This document shows, piece after piece, positions 46,043 to 58,200 of a stretch of DNA of 64,000 nt (position 1 is the first letter of the stretch; the number at the start of each line of letters is the position of its first letter). The DNA lies in the NCBI GenBank assembly GCA_037783415.1, contig JAZGTN010000118.1, positions 496,001 to 560,000 of the forward strand, given 5' to 3'. The translations under genes and the position numbers were made by a program. Below the pieces are notes generated by a model. The model made no database searches. It was given only the letters and a program-made list of their open reading frames with translations, and was not told the origin of the DNA. Source of the DNA: Leptasterias polaris (taxonomy: Eukaryota; Echinodermata; Asteroidea; Forcipulatida; Asteriidae).

Positions 46043-46704
46043 GGGGGAAAAAAAACAACAACAACATCAACATCAATACGTGATCTGCTGGAATTTGGTT
46101 ATTAGCATCATTATCTAAAATGACAATACCGTTACTCTTATGATACCTGCTTACTCTAGAAACCCAGTCTCTCCACTGGTCCTTAACAAAATAACTGATG
46201 GTCGTCTTTAAGGACCAGGATCAAACACAGCTTAACATTGGCGTCAGAAAGTTGCAGCCCATGGTCGTATTGCTGAGGGCAATCCTCGGTTATTGTATAA
46301 CGCAACAAGACTACAGGTTGTCATAGTAATCCAGGCATCATGGGGCCTTAACATTTATTGTTGGCCCTCTTCCCAAGGCATCTTAGGTCAATCACTTAGT
46401 AACTGCCCCGAGGTTCTTCCACACAGTGAACATTTCCGTTGGCCGTTGAGTTGTCTTAGTCCGTCGTCGGGTGAGTTATGATGAATGAGCGGCCACGGAA
46501 TCGAGTTGTACATGTACTGCAGGGATCGTACGACAACGAACTGTAAAGCTAAGGGGGTCTGTTAAGCTTTCGGGTTGTGTCGTTGGCTTAATGTGACCGT
46601 GTAAAGAGCGGGAAAAGACAACACAGTGTACATTTCCTTCGGCTACCGATAAGAGGATGAATGTAACAATATAAAATGATGGAATGGGGAGCAGGCCCGT
46701 AACC

Positions 46705-46730
46705 GGGGGGGGGGGGGGGGGGGGGGGGGG
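46705..46730 (+). repeat. Poly(G) tract, 26 bases
   Basis: An uninterrupted G run, able to form G-quadruplex. It creates an artificial poly-proline stretch in a minus-strand open frame. Confidence 0.95.
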
Positions 46731-48458
46731 CGATGTTCGATGTGTACTCATGGTTGCACTTTTAAGCGCAAAGGTTTTTGAACTTTAAAAAGACAAGACT
46801 CGTCATTACTTTTACCTGACTTGTTTATCTTTTCTCCAATAAAAACTGACCAGACCATTACGGAGTATTCATTATGTTTTTTGTGGAATTTTTTCTATTT
46901 AGCATCCAATAAGTGAAACCTGTTCCTTTCGCGAATTGTGTTTCATTAAAAGCAACCAATAGGACACAAACCACGAAATATTTCGCAATCTACGGATTAC
47001 ATCGTAATCCACAAGTTCCGTGCAATAATCAAACGACCAACTGACACTTTAGTGTTCCGGAATGAATTCAAATTAATCGGAGTACATTCAAAATTAAATT
47101 AATTGATTTAATGAAAAACAGTGGCGTCTGTATAAATACAATAATCTTCATTGATTAAATGAACGAGATCATGACGGATCACCTTGTTGTATATTGTTGT
47201 TCAATCTTGTTATTTGCGCTTTGTTCGATTAGTGCATCAAGATGATTTTGATCGCCAACAGTCGCGTGTAAAATTGCTGATTAGTCTGCCTGTCTGCTAG
47301 GACATGCTCAGCAAACAGCAAGCTCCACAGTATTTATGTCATATTGAAAATTGTAACTTGTCTCAGGTGTTTTTTTTGTTGTTTCTTTTCTTACGTGTAA
47401 TTTCACTCAAATAATATAAAAGAAAAGAAAAAAAAAGCAAGTAATAATTATAACACAAGGTATGCCAATGAAGGTAATCGTTGGCATAGGCCCTATGTAC
47501 AGTGCGCGACATTAACACCAAGTTTTCAGGGAATTTTAAATAACTGGAAAATGGCCTCACGTCACTGCAGATTTTTAAACACTGGCATTGAAGCACGCAA
47601 TACTGTCTGCATCAGTAGCAACGGTGATGATCGCATCACTGACAGTGAAATACATAATCGATGTTCTAAAGGTGAATGCCCATGTCTCCACAAGTTGCAA
47701 ATATACAGCAACAAGTATTACAGATATGGTTCATAGTGGGGGGGGGGAGCACGTACACGCAGAGACAACTTTTGTTTATAAACAAGTCGATTTAAGACTC
47801 AATATTTTGATGTTTAATTTGTAAGAAAGTTAGTTTGGAGGAATGGATCGAATGGTTGCAAAATGTAATATTTGCAAGCTTAGACCAAAAATTAAAAAAC
47901 AAAAAAATGTAAAGAAAGAAATTCAATCGTCCTGAACCAGTGTTAATTCCCGTAACCAAAATCGCCTTCCAAAGATTGTCTTTATTTCTATGTTGGACTG
48001 AGCGCACATGCTCGCATTGGCCCGGGGCAAACTGCAACAAGCTACCGCAAAATGACAACGGCATAATGTAGCCATGGTTTAACTGTCATGCAGCTGGTAT
48101 CTCCAGTTTGGGTTTCGTGCATCGCCCAATTGGACTTCAACTCGTTGAAATTGACGCATGCCAGTTATTCAGTTCAATTAAATTCAGTAATGGTGTATTC
48201 AAATAATTGTGTCTGGCAGTTAGAAACTGAATTGCACATGTGTACAAAAAAGGGGGGTTTAGAATTTAAATATTACCAAAGGATAATTAAAGACAAAAAT
48301 AAACCATTATAATACAAGAGCATTAAAAAATATAAAATATTAATATTTGATAGCACTGTGCAGAGGTGAAGTCAAATGTTTGAAGTCTATTATAGGTCAA
48401 TGCAAAGTGATAAGACGTGTCCTGCATATAAAACATTGGGGCAATATGAGGTGTTGAG

Positions 48459-48850
48459 GTGTCGTGGCCGAGCGGATAAGAGCACCGGACTCAAGCTCTG
48501 GTGTTTCTGCTCAGCAGAGTGTGGGTTCGAGTCCCGGTCGTGACACTTAACCATTATTGCTTCGTCCTTCGGATGGGACGTAAAGCCGTTGGTCCCGTGT
48601 GTTGTGAGTGCACGTAAAAGAACCCAGTGCACTTATCGTTAAGAGAAGGGGTTCGCCCCGGTGTTCATGGTTTGATCGGCAGCATATTGCGCCACAGCAC
48701 CTTGTAAACCATTACATGGTGCTATGGAATAGGTCTCAAACTTCAAAAAGTAGCTCCACATATACCTTGCAGGAAAATACGGACTCTTGAAGCGCCTTGA
48801 GCGTCACTGAGTGACGGATATGAGCGCTATATAAGAAGCCACTATTAAGA
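48459..48850 (+). repeat. tRNA-Leu(CAA)-derived SINE, best-preserved copy
   Basis: The 5' head (48459-48547) folds as a leucine tRNA. GTGTCGT pairs with GTGACAC allowing wobbles, box A is GGCCGAGCGGATAAGAGC, the anticodon loop CTCAAGC gives CAA, the variable arm is long, and box B is GTGGGTTCGAGTCCC. Unlike a tRNA gene, a long body follows with CTTCGTCCTTCGGATGGGAC, AACCCAGTGCACTTATCG and GGTGCTATGGAATAGGTCTC. The 3' end is GAGCGCTATATAAG with CACTATTA, resembling the LINE tails in this window. Head and body both recur in the copy at 12842-13150, which shows a dispersed SINE family. Intact boxes A and B mean pol III transcription is possible. Confidence 0.8.
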
Positions 48851-49301
48851 ATTGCAACACCCAGGACATAAAAGTGTTGGTGTTGTTTGAAGCAGAATTC
48901 AATCGAAAACAAATTCATTGTTACCCACTAACTTTGGATTGAGTGCTTTCATCACGTAAAGTGCTTCTCCTGCAGTGGTGTATCCAGGGAGGTAGGGGAG
49001 GGGCGGCAACCCCCTACCAAGCTACCAATCCTTGCCCCCCCCCATGCATGAGAACGAAAAACATGCGAAAATGAATGGCTCGACGCAATAGACAGCCCCG
49101 TAAAGGTTGTCTTTGCTTCTTTGTAAACCATCAGTAAACTTTAGCTTATACTAACCATGAGACTAAAAGAAGCTTTACAACCAGTGCTGCACACCACCCC
49201 TTGCTTTCAAAATAAACACGATTATAATTGATGTTCTCGTCAAGTTTATAAACTAATAAAGTATACTCTCAAACGATTTGAAAACGAAACATGGTTTAAC
49301 G

Positions 49302-49493
49302 ATGGCGTTCCGTTCATCCTGGCTGCATTTTACTCATATATGCCTATTGTGCCAACTCCTTTTCAATTTACCTTTTGGCAGGAGCCTCAAAAACCAAACA
49401 ATTTGTAATGATTGTACTTTAGATGCGAACAATATCATATTTAGGACTAAAAGTCCTGTGATTATAAGAAAGCCAAAGGATGTTTTGCATTGA
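49302..49493 (+). CDS. Possible small secreted peptide, family unknown
   Basis: From an ATG in good context (A at -3, G at +4) the frame gives 63 residues: a hydrophobic N-terminus MAFRSSWLHFTHICLLCQLL with FNLPFG after it, then a polar tail with an NQT glycosylation sequon and two close cysteines (ICNDC). An AATAAA lies about 20 bases past the stop. These are features of a short secreted protein or a terminal exon, but each is common by chance in AT-rich DNA. I know no homologue. Confidence 0.2.
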   Translation: MAFRSSWLHFTHICLLCQLLFNLPFGRSLKNQTICNDCTLDANNIIFRTKSPVIIRKPKDVLH

Positions 49494-51583
49494 ATGCAAT
49501 TCGATATGGCAATAAATACACTAAAAGCACTTAGTGCATGACTGAATGTTAATTGGTATCCGCATTAGGCTACTGATCTATCAGACCACTCAGAAAACAA
49601 GTGTCAATTCGCAGGTGATTCAATTAACTTTCAAATCAAGAGAAGTAGCCAGAAAACTTTAACGAGGACATTTTAATAATTAAAATTGTTAAAAAAGACA
49701 GTTAAAACAGTTATACGATAATGACCGATCAGGAAATTGTCTCTTTCGACGCCATCGGCGTGTTCGCATCGATCCGTTACTTTTAACGAATTGTCTCCGA
49801 CAAAGAAATAACACATCAAAAGTTAGGACCTATCACAATTTAAAATGATAGTTTTGTTTTATCCTTTGCAAACTCATCCGCAATATAGATTGCGCTCTTG
49901 CTGGAATGATTGGAAATACCAATCAGTTTTAATGCTTGGGATTTATAAGATCAACAACGACGCCAGCTTGTAATGTTTTTGAGCTTAACATTCTCACAGG
50001 GTTATGTTTTTCTTTTCTTTAATGACTTCACAGGAATGTATGTTGTTTGTTTAAATTCTTAGTATTTTCTTATTTTGATCATTTTGTTTTCAGACTTCCG
50101 TATATTTGTGATTTAACGGGACTTCTAATTGGCTGGTTCGTATCGATCAATGCATCATTGGATATCCTATCTCACTTTGCTCAAGCACATTTTCCCTTCG
50201 TCAGCGAAATGATTTGAAACTTATCTTCAGATGAAGATTTGGTACTCAGAACATGTTTGGTAATTTTGATGCCAATTTAGTATGAGCACGTCCACTTAAC
50301 CAAACAATCCCCAACAGTTACAAACCCACAGGCAATGAGCTAGCATCTCAGATCTATTTTTAATCTGCGTAACATTTTTTCATTCCTTTGATCGTTACAA
50401 AACCTTCGAGCGAAATCCCTTAAAGGGCGATCATAGTAATTGTTCAATTATTGAAATAATGCACATTTTACGGGACCGGTTTTGAAAAGTAAACTAATAT
50501 CAACCTTATATGAATATCTCGTAACAAAACAGAAAGAATACTGTGAGCCCTATGAGAGTACCAACGCAGAGGCTTGTGTTAACCTGTTCAGATATAAAGT
50601 AAATGGAAACGACTTCAATTTCACTTTATCTCAGTAAGAGCCAGTATTTCTAAAACTTGTATTCCCTTGAATACTTGATTCGAAATTATGTACCCCAAGT
50701 AAGAAACTGCTTGAAGAAACATATTTTTAGAAGTGTTGGAACTCTTTAAGTTGTCACCAGTACCTTGAAACTAACTTTTTGCAATTAACGTGACAAGATG
50801 CAGTGTTGAACGCACTTTCCTTTCAAATTGCGGAAACTAGATACAGTTTGAAATTTCAACGCATTTCCATCCAGCTGTCTTTTTCATAACATATCCGTCC
50901 GATTTAATTGATCAAAGTAAACGGGATGACTGTTCAATATTTTCTCAACCCGAAATCGTTCGTGAAAACCGATCTCGCACTTGATATTTCTCTGCGATCA
51001 ATTGCTCCAAGTCGTATCTCAGCTGCTCGAGTAGAAAGGCAATGATACCCCGAATAGTCACTAGTTATTGCGCAGAGTTTACGTTGAAACGTATGGCTAC
51101 AGCCTTCATCATGATATCTCCATTCGCTGCTCATAAAATACGTTCAGTAAAAAAAAGTGTTCCGTAGTTATACAAACCAATTATTTATGTAGGCTCGATA
51201 AGTAAGTGCGAAAAGCACTTCGTTGGCTCAGTGCTATTGCAATTTCATATTCGTAATGATCAAAATGAAGCTAAATACAAAATGCGTATAAAATTGAAAA
51301 TCCCACCAATAAATAATTTTTCTCAGAAAACGAATGTTTCTTTTTGCAAAATTAATTTCTCTGCCTCTGTAGATTAATTAACTCCATTGAACAGGAGCTC
51401 CAAAACTGGAAAAATGAATGTTATGAAAACCATAAAAACTGAAATAACGACCGTATAGTCCCGTGCCAATGACTTGAAAGAATTGTTTATCATTAAGGAG
51501 AAAACAACAGATTCTGAGAGGTCTTACTGGACCATTGTTGGACATTTTTTGAAAATAAGAACGAGTCAAACAAATAATTGTCT
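49494..51583. other. Gene-free interval
   Basis: AT-rich sequence with no supported gene or repeat. Confidence 0.5.
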
Positions 51584-51769
51584 CTACTGTAGCTCTTCTG
51601 CAGGAGATGCAACAGCCAATTGTTTAATGTTCCTGTTCGGGTAACGACAAGCTACTGCTTGTTGATTTTCTTTCGCTGGGGCCCTACTGTGACAAAGTTG
51701 ACAGTACACCCCACTTGAAGCAATAATACAAAAAAGTACCATCTGAGTAAAAAGTAAAGAGACATTCAT
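51584..51769 (-). CDS. Possible signal-peptide ORF or first exon
   Basis: The 61-residue minus-strand frame begins MNVSLLFTQMVLFCIIASSG, continues VYCQLCHSRAPAKENQQ and ends AVASPAEELQ. The first 23 residues have the length, hydrophobic core and small-residue end of a signal peptide. The remainder is hydrophilic with two cysteines. There is a stop soon after, with a weak GTAGAG donor-like site overlapping it, so it could be a complete short peptide or a first coding exon. I recognise no known hormone or peptide family. Confidence 0.25.
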   Translation of the reverse strand: MNVSLLFTQMVLFCIIASSGVYCQLCHSRAPAKENQQAVACRYPNRNIKQLAVASPAEELQ

Positions 51770-52554
51770 TTAGGCTGAGCTGTTGACCTACACCTACTAG
51801 GCAGAGCTGTTTTGAGCTAAGCAATTTCTCTTAGCTCAAATATATTCGGTCTTACCCTAATTTGTCTGAACCCAGAAGACGATTTCATTTACGGAGCGGC
51901 GTAAACTATACTGCTGAAAATTAAAGTGACGCCAGAAGCAAGCCTGAACAAGTCAGGACACGGTCACTGCAAGAATATTCCCATTGGGTGCGGTTTCGCT
52001 GCCAGGATCGTTGGCTGAATCTAAGTTTTCAAACTCGGTATTTATTTTCCCCTGTCTTAATTATATTTTTTTTTTCATCAGTAGAAACATCAATAATTAG
52101 CCTTGCTTTTCCCAAGCCTTGTAAATTCGGACTCATGCGTAATCTGATTGTAGCCCAAGGCACTCTATACATACATATCCTATATGAAAATGTAATTAGC
52201 AAGAGCCGTATTTACGGAGTTAGAAATTAAGGCCTTGATTTGCGAATTGAAATCAGATAAGATTATTGCATTGCTTTTTTTATTTATTTACTTAGTTTTG
52301 TTGTTGTTTTTTTCAAATCAAGGGCAGTGTCTCAGTGTAGCTACTAGTTACTGAACGTTTGTCGATAAGCTTGCTGTTAGTGTAGTGGATAAATTACATT
52401 ATTGATTAAGAATATCCTAGTCCTTTTTGTAAATAAAGTTTATGTCAACATAACGCCGGGCGATAGACCATGGTACTGGTATCTGTTTGTTGAGTTCCCA
52501 TACTTCAAAGTAGTTTGTAAGTAAACGAATGAGTTTAAACCTGCGAGGGTAGAT
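51770..52554. other. Non-coding interval
   Basis: No supported gene or known repeat. Confidence 0.5.
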
Positions 52555-52725
52555 GTAGAATTTGTTTCGAAAAGCCTTCGGAGCGCCAGAGCAGCTCCGG
52601 GCTGTAAACTCTCCAGGGAGCTGAAAAAGATGATTGGCCCAAATGACTAGGGCGATAATGTAAAGCGCATTTGTAAGTTATTGTAAAATGCACTATGAGA
52701 ACTAGTTATTGTTTATATTTGTTCA
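52555..52725 (+). repeat. 3' half of tRNA-Leu-type SINE
   Basis: GGGCTGTAAACTCTCCAGGG, GCTGAAAAAGATGATTGGCC and AAATGACTAGGGCGATAATG, then AAAGCGCATTTGTAAGTTAT, follow the 3' half of the minus-strand SINE at 14862-15207. The tRNA head is missing. An AAAC-rich simple repeat follows at about 52757-52805. Confidence 0.65.
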
Positions 52726-52997
52726 GCTTGGCATGCAGAATGGGATGAACGATAAAACAAACAAACAAACATTCAACCCAACACTCCAGCAAACAAACAA
52801 ACAAACATCAACCAACTCAGCAACAACAACAAATAAAACCTTTATTTTGAGGACCTCGTTTTGTAGGAGCTTGAAGAAGACCTAATGTTGCATATCTTGA
52901 CTACATGTATATTTGTGTATTATGTTATTCTGTTTGAGAGAACTACGCCGTCCAAGGTTGAATTTTCACTCACTGTGACTGGTTCAGTATCAAATAT

Positions 52998-53454
52998 GAC
53001 CCGCTCTATCGAATTGAGGAATGTCTCGAAAATTTTGAAAATTGAGTAATGCATACCATGTTAACAAGTAACTCACTGGTTTTCCACCAATACCATTATT
53101 ATTTCCGTAGCTTATTCCAGTCCGAAGTTATCGGGTAATGAAGAAAGTCTACAAGACAAGGCCACTTCCATTTTGTTACGACGTGTATATTTAGATAATC
53201 GCTATTAACAACAGCTAGCTATTGTAGCTATGAGTGCAAACATGCTCAAGAAAACGTACTTTTGTGGATTTATTCATCTTTTCAATTAAAGCTAAGACCA
53301 CTAAGAAAGAGTTTTGTTTAACCTAACACCACCAAAATCGCGGAATCGTTTTGGGTTGGTTTTTTTCATGGTTTTCGATTGTCAACAACTTTTGTATGGC
53401 GATTTACACGTAAACGTGATTTCCGAGACATTCCTCATTTCGATAGAGCCGGTC
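52998..53454. mobile_element. 457-bp MITE with 36-bp inverted repeats
   Basis: GACCCGCTCTATCGAATTGA at 52998 and the complement of the right end, GACCGGCTCTATCGAAATGA, continue through GGAATGTCTCG. Only three of 36 positions differ. No clear target duplication and no coding frame were found. Confidence 0.65.
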
Positions 53455-55219
53455 AATTTAAGTATATACCTCTCGCCAGCCGGTTAATTCATCTTTAATA
53501 GGCAAGGTTGTGTTTCAACCCTTCAGTATAATTTCAAGCGGGAACTTGAAACAGACTGAACCCATCCACGCACAAACCAGATCGTAACTTGCTAAATGCC
53601 GATATTGATTATTAGCAACTACACCCCCGCGGTACGGACTTGGGTTTTCCCGGGTACCGTTCTCCGGACTCCCGGAACCGTTGACACTGATCCGAGAACA
53701 TGCTGGCTAAATGAAGCATGATCCCTTGCCATTATAGCCCTAACGACAAGAGAGAGGGAACACCAGGAACGTGATTTTGGCTGAAGCTTAACAACATGTA
53801 ATGCACTCTTAGGCTCTCAAACGGTGGAGAGATGTGGGTCAAATGAAGCTGAGACTAATCATGCAAATGGGGTTAATAACACTTGACAATCAAATGCTCG
53901 ATACGGATAGGCCGCAGGACAGGTTTACTCACTGTCTGTTTAATTCAATTTAAATCTACAGAAACGCTAATAAAACATTCATTCCGATTAACTATATCAA
54001 CACATGCAGTAAGGGTAAAAAAATAGTCCAAACTGCCTACGTTTAAATACTGTAAAATAACGCTGTATATAAAGGACATGTGAAATTAAAGAGATCGCTT
54101 TAAAATTGGTGTATAAAGTCCTCGATATTGTAAAGCATATGAATTTGCATGGTTGAAAAATAAACCCGTTTGGAAATACTGATTGTATTTCATCTTCATC
54201 GAACAACCCCCCCCCCTTACTCTATGAAGGGTTATCAGCACAACGAGAATTGTTTTTCAATAGGTTTTTTCCCCAAACATCAAGTTATCGACACTTTATA
54301 CTATCTTGTGTATTCCATGGGTTATGAACCTTTAACTTTTGCTCAAATAAAACCCCACATCATGCCGTCCATTGTAAATAAATGCCACCCGTTCTTGAAA
54401 AAACACTGGGACATCTTTCTACTCTGCCTAGGTAGCTGGGTTTATTTGTTCGATATCACGTATTAAGATCCTCCCGGATAAACGATATCAACCTCTGTCA
54501 ACCCTATACCAGATCATTCTAACGTCAAGAATGCAGTATACAATGAGCTGATAAAACAAACAAAGTATTCAGCATTCGGAATGGTGGGAATCGATCCCTA
54601 AGTTTATCATCGCACCTAATTAAAGAACAACAATTCGTGTCCATTGGGGATGTCTCGACTCACAATAATTTTAGACTGATTTGGTCGACAAACATTTACA
54701 ATAGAAGGCCAAAGATCAGGTAAAGGTTTTACTTTTACAAATGAATGAGGACGGTGAAAGGAGAGTCGTTCTTTAGTCATATTTTCGTGGGAGATATCGC
54801 AATGGAAGACGTCATTGTATTCTTTAGGATTCGCTCATACTATTGTCTAATGTCTAGTTGTCACGAGTTTTGAGGATGGACATATTGGTTGAGCAGCCTG
54901 AGAGAGAGAAAGCTTTGAATTCTAAACTCATATATAATTGACCAAGTGTCATACATTTGAGGATATTTTGAAATCCGCAATAATCGACGATGTCCCTCTC
55001 TCCCTAAATCATTGTCAACGTCTGATGATCCATACGATTACTTTGTGCCAGGGCAACTACTAATATCTATTTTAATGGTACACATTGTTTAAGCAGGCCG
55101 ACTGTACCGACCTTTTTAAAACTTTGCAGTCTTTCTTGTTTTCTAGAAAATAGAATTAGCTGTTACAAACTTCTTACCAGCCAAAAGGACCTGTTTGGAT
55201 GGTATAAGTGCAAAGATTT
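53455..55219. other. Non-coding interval
   Basis: No supported gene. A weak box-B-like sequence lies near 54583 (-) with no matching box A. A 98-residue frame at 54170-54466 (+) has no recognisable features. Confidence 0.45.
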
Positions 55220-55262
55220 GTTAATGACCTGACGTTTCAGCCCTAGCAGAGTCTTTCTTTGT
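55220..55262 (-). ncRNA. Degenerate hammerhead-like motif
   Basis: On the minus strand AAGACTCTGCTAGGGCTGAA is followed by ACGTCAGGTCATTAAC. It matches the 39725 motif (GACTCTGCCAGGGTCGAAA, GGTCAGGCAATTAAC) in opposite orientation. Stem II pairs at four of five positions. The copies are about 15.5 kb apart and mark the same retroelement family. Confidence 0.35.
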
Positions 55263-58200
55263 TACCAGTACAATTTTCCCGGAAGCCAAATTCAAGCATA
55301 GCCTCGTGTCCCCTTGAATTATAATGATCACCATCAGCCTTAATGTACTCAAACAAACACCCCAGGACCTCCAGCCCGCCTCTCTCTTGTTTACATAATT
55401 TAGCTCCTTTGCAATGAAGTCAGGTGACTGTTCAATTTGAAAAGGGGTCCTTCTTTCTTTCTTCCCCTTAATAAATTAGCCCAGTTTTGATGAGCATTAG
55501 CGAATGTCAAACGTGCGATGCTCTTAATTCGGTTCATTACATAAGTAAATATAAAACTGCTCTTAACTTTTAACTGAACAGCGGGCTTTTAGCCATAGGG
55601 TGGTTCTCAAACAATGTCACCATACAGAGAACATGTGCGACAGGCTTTTAGAGAAATAATCCAACAGATATGTCAACATGTTAAAGAAATCAAACTTTGC
55701 TTTGCACTTTTTGAATAAAAAGTTCTTGCTTGACTTGGTTTTCCACCAAGTGTCATCTGTTTGAGCATTATATTTCATCCTCTACATTTAGCGTTACGTT
55801 TGGCTGACTGAATAATGTATAGCTGTGTCAATGTTTGACTTGGGCAATGATGTAGAAAATTGAAGTCTGTCCATTTAGGTTTCTTTAAGCTATGTCTGAC
55901 AGGTGAGGTTTTGGCAGTAAATGTTACTGTGAACACTGCATATGACTCAGTGTTATTGCAAGTAGTTCGTTGTTGCTAACTATTGGTGGTATAAACACAA
56001 AATATTAAACTTAGTAAAAGCATTTACGTTTTGGCATCAACAGCAAAGTAACAGATCTGAAAGTGGAACGAAATAGTCAGATTTTCCAAGCGGAAAATGA
56101 AGATTTGGAATTGACTCCCCAAACTTATCAATGTACCAAAAAGTTTGAAGTATAAGTAACTCTATTTGGTCACGTTGCAAAGTTTAAGTTCACGAAGAAT
56201 AAAATGTTCCCTATGGAGCATCTATTTTAAAAAAATCATTTTAAAATTCACCACGTTCGCTTCCTCTCTGTAGCTCCGTGTAGCTATGGTCAGCTGAACA
56301 ATGTATCATGCATCGATTTATAGATGCATGACTATTTGCTGTTGTACATTTACTTATCCACACTTAACCTTCTTCCACCCTCGACATAATCCCTATGGTT
56401 TGTCACACTTAGTTCAAATATTATTTCGGAAGCTGAGGTTTGTCATTATGAAGCAGGTGTCTAATGAGTTTCGAGAGAATGTCTGTTGTTTATCTACAGC
56501 TTTGGTTCAGGATGCATGAAGATGGGTTTTCCTGTGATGTGGTCGTATGGAGTGAGAGTTGATAGTCCATTGCCGCTTGATGTTGTTTCCTTCTTACATC
56601 AGGCTGTGCATTGTTGACGATGACAACACATGATGAATTAGTGATGACGAGGAGCTCCAAGTCAAGTTTTGTAGTCAACTCATTTTCCACCTAAAGTCTT
56701 TATGAAAGTGGAAAATAATTACATTGTCTCAAACCTCACGTTAAAATTGTGTAAAAAGCCACTGTACTTTAACCACCCTTCAAGTGCGAATTTAGTCAAA
56801 ATCTAATACATCCAAATGACGACACATTTGAAATATATTGGGTCTTTACGTGAGTTTTGTAGTTAATTTGTGTATGTTGATTTCATTTGATCTTTTGACT
56901 GACGTAAAAATTCCTACTTGAAATGTTATGAAGACCCATTTATTATTTATATTAAATGACGTCGTTTTCAAAAATTCGCTCCGAAAGAGTATCAAATAAA
57001 ATGACAGTTCAAACCTTATATTTTCATAAAAGCTTGGTACTCTTAGGCAGCCTCACATCAACCAGAGATCACTGATGTGCAATAATGAATCCATGTCTAG
57101 GACCTGACCAGTGATTTTAACCACTAGGGTCAGTCTGGGTCCGTTCTAGTTCTCAAACCGGATGCTCATCGACTAATCAATGGATCTGGCACAAAGGTCG
57201 GTGTTTTTCAGGTCGGATTTTGTCTCCAAGGTGTTTCCACCAGAACAGAATCCTGTAGACGCGTTTGTTTTCGTTTCATAAAAGCAAAAACACGTTTTAT
57301 TGCTGAACTAGTTACCTATGGGATATAGCCACCGTAAACGAAGCGAGGGAGTATGTGATCCATATTACCATGCAGATAGACCCACTTTCAAACATCGAGC
57401 TCTTTATATTTTAATACCTGTCTTCAATCGCCAGGGACGACGGGTCCGCAGTTTGAGTGGACAGGAATAGAGGAGTTTCTGGCATTAATTCTTCAATTAT
57501 TTTAGGTGAACACCCTCGTGCAACTGCTTCGCGCCAGCTACTACCTCCTTAATTGTATATTCAATTAATTTTTCCCCACACGTGGAGGTATATATATTTC
57601 GTTCAGCGAGGAGGAAGACGGACTACTTAGGAGCATCTGGGTCGAACACCGGCTAAAACTACACATAGAAGAATTTGATTGAAGCCTTGCTGTTGGGTAG
57701 AAAAAGCCTGTGAAAAAGGGCAAGGCTAAGTTCCCTTTCAGCTTCCAACAAAACTCCTTTCGAATCATTTCACGAAAAATTTATCAGAGCCTCACTCAAC
57801 CTAGGCCAAGGACCCCGTCCGGAATTCGTCAACGATGTATGGATGCGTGATGAAAGTAAAAACACATATAAAGGAATTTTTGAAATTGAAAGCACAACCC
57901 ATCTCTATTCAATTGGAAAAAAGAAACCAATACGCTTAAATCACACAGCGTTTAACGGGTGGGAGATATCAATACTCGTCTACGGAAGATAGCAAGAACA
58001 CATTGGGTGTTAATTCCCGTCCGCAGGTTGTTGATCTAGCATCACGGGGCTTAATCTGTATTCCATTTCTCGGTGTTTGCAAGAGCAGTGGCCGGTGTTA
58101 ATATCGGACAATCTAGCTTGAGGTTCGAGGGCACGGGATATAAGGTGGATCAAATGGTTCTAGATAGAAAACATTTAAGAGTAATGCGAGATGAATTTAA

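Larger units (their letters stand above)
45473..48458. other. Gene-free interval with hairpins and poly(G)
   Basis: No supported gene. A perfect hairpin lies at 46006-46042 and a 26-base G run at 46705-46730. CTGGTCCTTAA and its complement occur about 30 bases apart near 46177-46220. The frame at 46293-46481 (+) ends at a GTGAGT donor-like site but has no recognisable content. Confidence 0.45.

Noticed and set aside
46241..46470. Plus-strand open frame ending at a GTGAGT donor-like site
   Set aside because: Acceptor position is ambiguous, the peptide shows no known features, and a chance GTGAGT is expected at this frequency in the window.
46476..46751. Proline-rich minus-strand protein
   Set aside because: The proline stretch is the complement of the 26-base G run and the remainder lacks any domain.
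48459..48547. Functional tRNA-Leu gene
   Set aside because: The same head plus a long shared body occurs in another copy, which identifies a SINE. The T-stem also has a mismatch and no terminator follows the head.
54560..54600. Box-B-like GGGATCGATTCCC on the minus strand
   Set aside because: No box A at tRNA distance and no SINE body.
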